Part shown: in pieces, positions 61,405 to 64,000 of the stretch
How positions within the stretch are numbered: position 1 is the first letter of the stretch
How the letters are laid out: the number at the start of each line of letters is the position of its first letter
Assembly (NCBI GenBank): GCA_013001295.1
Contig: JABDMW010000040.1
Coordinates: 124,001-188,000, forward strand
Source: Hyphomonadaceae bacterium
GTDB lineage: Bacteria > Pseudomonadota > Alphaproteobacteria > Caulobacterales > Maricaulaceae
Reading direction: 5' to 3'
Length of the DNA stretch: 64,000 nt
Notes under the pieces: generated by a model
What the model was told of the DNA's origin: nothing
What the model saw: the letters and a program-made list of their open reading frames with translations, nothing else
Database searches by the model: none
Translations under genes and position numbers: made by a program

Positions 61405-62571
61405 ATGGCTTTCAGAATCGACAATAAAACGGCACGGCGATTGTGGCTCGCAACCAATGGGTTGGCGACAACACCCACTGGACCGCTGGATGTGCTGCAA
61501 ATCGTCAGGGAATTGGGATTTGTACAGCTTGATACGATTCGCAATGTCACGCGGGCCCATCATCATATTCTGTGGAGCCGCAATCAGAATTACCGCGAAC
61601 CAATGCTGTGGGACTTACTTGCGAAGGACCGATCGGTATTCGAACACTTCACTCATGATGCCTCAATCTTGCCAATGGAATTTTATCCCATGTGGAAGCG
61701 GCAATTTCCACGCATCAAAAAGAAAATTGACGGAAGCTGGTATGCCGGATCGGACATGAGCGATGCCGCTCATGCTTTGATCGTAAAACGCATCGAACAA
61801 GAAGGCCCGTTGTGTACGCGCGCATTCGACACCAAGATCAAAGGCGAGAAAACCATGTGGAAACGCCCGCCCCACAAGCGCGCCCTCGATTATATGTGGT
61901 ATTGCGGCGAACTGACCACGTCTCACCGGGAAAACTTCATCAAATTCTATGACTTATCGCACCGAATCATCCCTGAGCACCATTATGAAGAAAGTCATTC
62001 GGAAGAAATTCAAATCGACTGGCTGTGTTCAAATGCGCTCAATCGTTTGGGTTTCGGATCGGAGGGCGATATCAAGCGGTTCTGGGACGCCACTGATATA
62101 TCGGAGGTCAAATCATGGGCTGCTCGAAAGCAAGATCTCGTGCCCGTGCAAATTCAACACAATAGTGGTGATTGGACCGAAGCACTGGCTCCTGCGGATA
62201 TCGACGTTCGACTTGGTGAGCTTGCCAAGCCAACATCCCGATTGCGTATATTAAATCCGTTTGATCCGGCCATCCGCGACCGTGACCGTCTAAAACGCCT
62301 GTTCGGATTTGACTATAAAATCGAGATTTTCGTACCTGCTGCAAAGCGAAAATACGGTTACTACGTTTATCCTTTGCTGGAAGGTGACAGATTTGTCGGA
62401 CGGATCGAGCTGAAAGCGGACCGAAAGAAAAACCAATTGAGCGTTCATAATTTATGGCTTGAACCGAAAATAAAATGGACCCCGAACCGGGCCGAAAAAC
62501 TGGATGCAGAGCTTGCCCGGCTTGGTCGGTTAATCGGCGTCCAAAACATCAAATGGCTGTGCAAGCCGTAA
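61405..62571 (+). CDS. YcaQ-family winged-helix DNA glycosylase
   Basis: The protein has 388 residues. VRELGFVQLDTIRNVTRAHHHILWSR contains the catalytic-type QxD motif (Gln41-Leu-Asp43), and winged-helix segments recur along the protein (RALDYMWYCGELTT; FGFDYKIEIFVPAAKRKYGYYVYPLLEGDRFVGRIELKADR), characteristic of the HTH_42/YcaQ family. E. coli YcaQ excises interstrand cross-links and bulky alkylated bases. This may functionally complement the FAN1-like gene at 29597, but that is inference. The ribosome site is weak. Confidence 0.85.
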   Translation: MAFRIDNKTARRLWLATNGLATTPTGPLDVLQIVRELGFVQLDTIRNVTRAHHHILWSRNQNYREPMLWDLLAKDRSVFEHFTHDASILPMEFYPMWKRQFPRIKKKIDGSWYAGSDMSDAAHALIVKRIEQEGPLCTRAFDTKIKGEKTMWKRPPHKRALDYMWYCGELTTSHRENFIKFYDLSHRIIPEHHYEESHSEEIQIDWLCSNALNRLGFGSEGDIKRFWDATDISEVKSWAARKQDLVPVQIQHNSGDWTEALAPADIDVRLGELAKPTSRLRILNPFDPAIRDRDRLKRLFGFDYKIEIFVPAAKRKYGYYVYPLLEGDRFVGRIELKADRKKNQLSVHNLWLEPKIKWTPNRAEKLDAELARLGRLIGVQNIKWLCKP

Positions 62572-62588
62572 CGCAGGATCTCAACGCT

Positions 62589-62840
62589 ATGGAATATCAT
62601 TGGTATGACTTTATCGGCAATATCGGCGTCGCGCTGATCTTGCTTACATATCTGGCCTTACAACTCGACAAGATTGATGCGAAAGGTCTCGCCTACTCTT
62701 TGATCAACGGGATCGGAGCATTGTGCATCCTGATATCTTTAGCCTATGCGTTTAATATGTCCGCGTTCATTATCGAAGCGGCGTGGCTCCTGATCAGTAT
62801 TTTTGGTGTTATCTTGACCATGCGCCGCCGCAATATTTAA
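62589..62840 (+). CDS. CBU_0592-type small membrane protein
   Basis: ATG 62589 with AGGA upstream gives 83 residues. Three hydrophobic helices are seen (GNIGVALILLTYLALQL, GLAYSLINGIGALCILISLAY, FIIEAAWLLISIFGVILTM) with the pattern of the CBU_0592 family. The role is unknown; it may aid envelope processes. It lies 17 bases after the glycosylase stop, so it could be co-transcribed, and it overlaps the Old Yellow Enzyme end by 4 bases. Confidence 0.82.
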   Translation: MEYHWYDFIGNIGVALILLTYLALQLDKIDAKGLAYSLINGIGALCILISLAYAFNMSAFIIEAAWLLISIFGVILTMRRRNI

Positions 62841-63931
62841 TACAGCGTCTTTAACGCCTCACCGTCATAATCCTTTAGCTCGTCTTGACGTCCTTCTTTG
62901 ATTTTTTTCACCCATTCCGGGTCTTGTAGAAGCGCACGCCCGACGGCAACCAGATCAAACTCGCCTGCGTCCATGCGTTTCACGAGTTCATCGAGCGGTG
63001 CAGCTTCAGATCCGACGCCGGCAAAAGCCGAGAAGAAATCGCCGTTGAGGCCAACAGACCCGACCGTGATTGTTGGGAGGCCGGTGAGTTTTTTCGTCCA
63101 TCCCGCCAAATTCAGATCAGAGCCTTCAAACTCAGGCTCCCAGAACCGGCGTTGTGAACAGTGCAAAACATCAACACCGGCATCGACAAACACTTTCAGG
63201 AAAGCCTCGAGTTTTTGCGGTGTGTCAGCCAAACGCGCCGTATAATCCTGTTGTTTCCACTGTGAATAACGCAGCATAATCGGCATTTCATTGCCGACGG
63301 CTTTTCGGCACTCCTTGATGACTTCCGCAGCAAATGTGGCACGCTCAACCATGCCGCCCCCATATTTATCTTCGCGTTTGTTCATCACATCCCAGAAGAA
63401 TTGATCGATCAGATAACCATGCGCACCGTGGATTTCGATGGCATCAAATCCAAGCTTAGCGGCATGGGCCGCGGACCGGGCATAAGACGCCACCATGTCG
63501 GCAACTTCGCTTTCGCTGGGTGCTGGCTGAACCTGCTTGCCGGTATGGGTAAGTCCGGACGGACCATCACTGACCGCTTCGGGATTGTGACCAGTTCCCG
63601 GTTTACGGACCATGCCGATATGCCAAAGTTGCGGGGCAATGCGTCCACCCGCTTTGTGGACGCGGTCGCATATCCGCTTCCAGGCCGACAAAGCCTCTTC
63701 ACTATGAAACACGGGTACTGATGTGTCGTTTGATGCCCCCGGCCGGTCGATGGTCGTACCTTCGGTCAGGATCAACCCAACATCCGCTGCCGCGCGGCGT
63801 TCATAATAGTCACCGACCTTGTTACCCGGGATTCCATTGGGTGAAAAACTGCGCGTCATCGGAGCCATCACAAACCGATTGGGCAGCGTCAGACCGCGGC
63901 ATTTAAACGGTGTAAACAAGGAAGATGTCAT
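62837..63931 (-). CDS. Old Yellow Enzyme family NADH:flavin oxidoreductase
   Basis: ATG 63931 gives 364 residues; a TTG at 63970 is unlikely. LFTPFKCRGLTLPNRFVMAPMTRSF opens the FMN barrel, and GFDAIEIHGAHGYLIDQFF holds the substrate His pair. DLVAVGRALLQDPEWVKKI binds the flavin phosphate. These enzymes reduce activated C=C bonds with NAD(P)H. The Thr/Cys-type residue near the flavin is Thr in APMTRS, the classical class. The substrate is unknown. Upstream sequence to the window end shows no other gene. Confidence 0.9.
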   Translation of the reverse strand: MTSSLFTPFKCRGLTLPNRFVMAPMTRSFSPNGIPGNKVGDYYERRAAADVGLILTEGTTIDRPGASNDTSVPVFHSEEALSAWKRICDRVHKAGGRIAPQLWHIGMVRKPGTGHNPEAVSDGPSGLTHTGKQVQPAPSESEVADMVASYARSAAHAAKLGFDAIEIHGAHGYLIDQFFWDVMNKREDKYGGGMVERATFAAEVIKECRKAVGNEMPIMLRYSQWKQQDYTARLADTPQKLEAFLKVFVDAGVDVLHCSQRRFWEPEFEGSDLNLAGWTKKLTGLPTITVGSVGLNGDFFSAFAGVGSEAAPLDELVKRMDAGEFDLVAVGRALLQDPEWVKKIKEGRQDELKDYDGEALKTLY

Positions 63932-64000
63932 AACTAATCCATTTGCAAATTTCGAAACAGGTATATGCAACTCATTGCATTAGAATACTAGGAAAATATC

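Noticed and set aside
1-64000. tRNA genes, rRNA, CRISPR arrays and prophage
   Set aside because: I saw no T-loop consensus with cloverleaf context, no regularly spaced direct repeats and no phage structural or integrase genes.

Overview
The window reads as a stretch of chromosome from an alphaproteobacterium of moderate GC content, most likely an aquatic relative of the Hyphomonadaceae/Robiginitomaculum group. This placement is inference from gene content: a GatCAB operon, a 'vgr-related' HExxH protein, a CBU_0592-type membrane protein, and a Wzx/Wzy exopolysaccharide machine with a GumC-type copolymerase. I found no tRNA, rRNA, CRISPR array, prophage or intact insertion sequence.

Layout. 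0-4.8 kb: end of a methyltransferase-like gene, a rhodanese lipoprotein, a lipoprotein cytochrome c, two esterases and a PhnZ-like HD protein. 4.9-9.2 kb: a tightly overlapping polysaccharide operon (Wzx flippase, GT2, polysaccharide deacetylase, GT2). 9.2-15.5 kb: housekeeping genes (secreted acidic protein, EEP nuclease, M20 peptidase, LysR regulator, DUF2799 lipoprotein, MAPEG protein, MtgA). 15.6-25.5 kb: the export core (Wzy, P-loop partner, GumC on the minus strand; Wza divergent), then an acyltransferase/ATP-grasp pair and a second Wzx with a coupled membrane protein. 25.6-38.6 kb: mixed genes, including a Rieske-glutamate synthase fusion, a FAN1-type VRR-NUC nuclease fused to a DEDDh exonuclease, a tandem SRPBCC pair and PPK2. 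38.6-44.3 kb: the gatC-gatA-X-gatB operon and an esterase, sprinkled with inverted copies of one palindromic repeat. One inverted pair of this repeat brackets a DUF559 endonuclease pseudogene almost to the base. 44.3-47.9 kb: a three-gene operon of coiled-coil and membrane proteins of unknown role. 48-50 kb: PlsC-like acyltransferase, RuvX and a lipoprotein. 50.5-53.9 kb: a copper resistance operon (His/Cys-rich small protein, CopA, CopB). 54-64 kb: GFA protein, SDR, tandem-cupin ChrR-like protein, flavoprotein, two paralogous PEGA-like lipoproteins, a MEST-like hydrolase, a secreted protein, a YcaQ-type glycosylase, a small membrane protein and an Old Yellow Enzyme.

How the genes work together. 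The two polysaccharide regions together supply two flippases, polymerase, copolymerase, P-loop partner, outer-membrane exporter, two glycosyltransferases, a deacetylase and an acyltransferase. No priming phosphoglycosyl transferase is present, so it must lie elsewhere. The candidates I consider most worth a second look are the repeat-bracketed DUF559 pseudogene with its gene-less twin, the three-gene coiled-coil operon, the FAN1-exonuclease fusion, and the unknown gene coupled between gatA and gatB.
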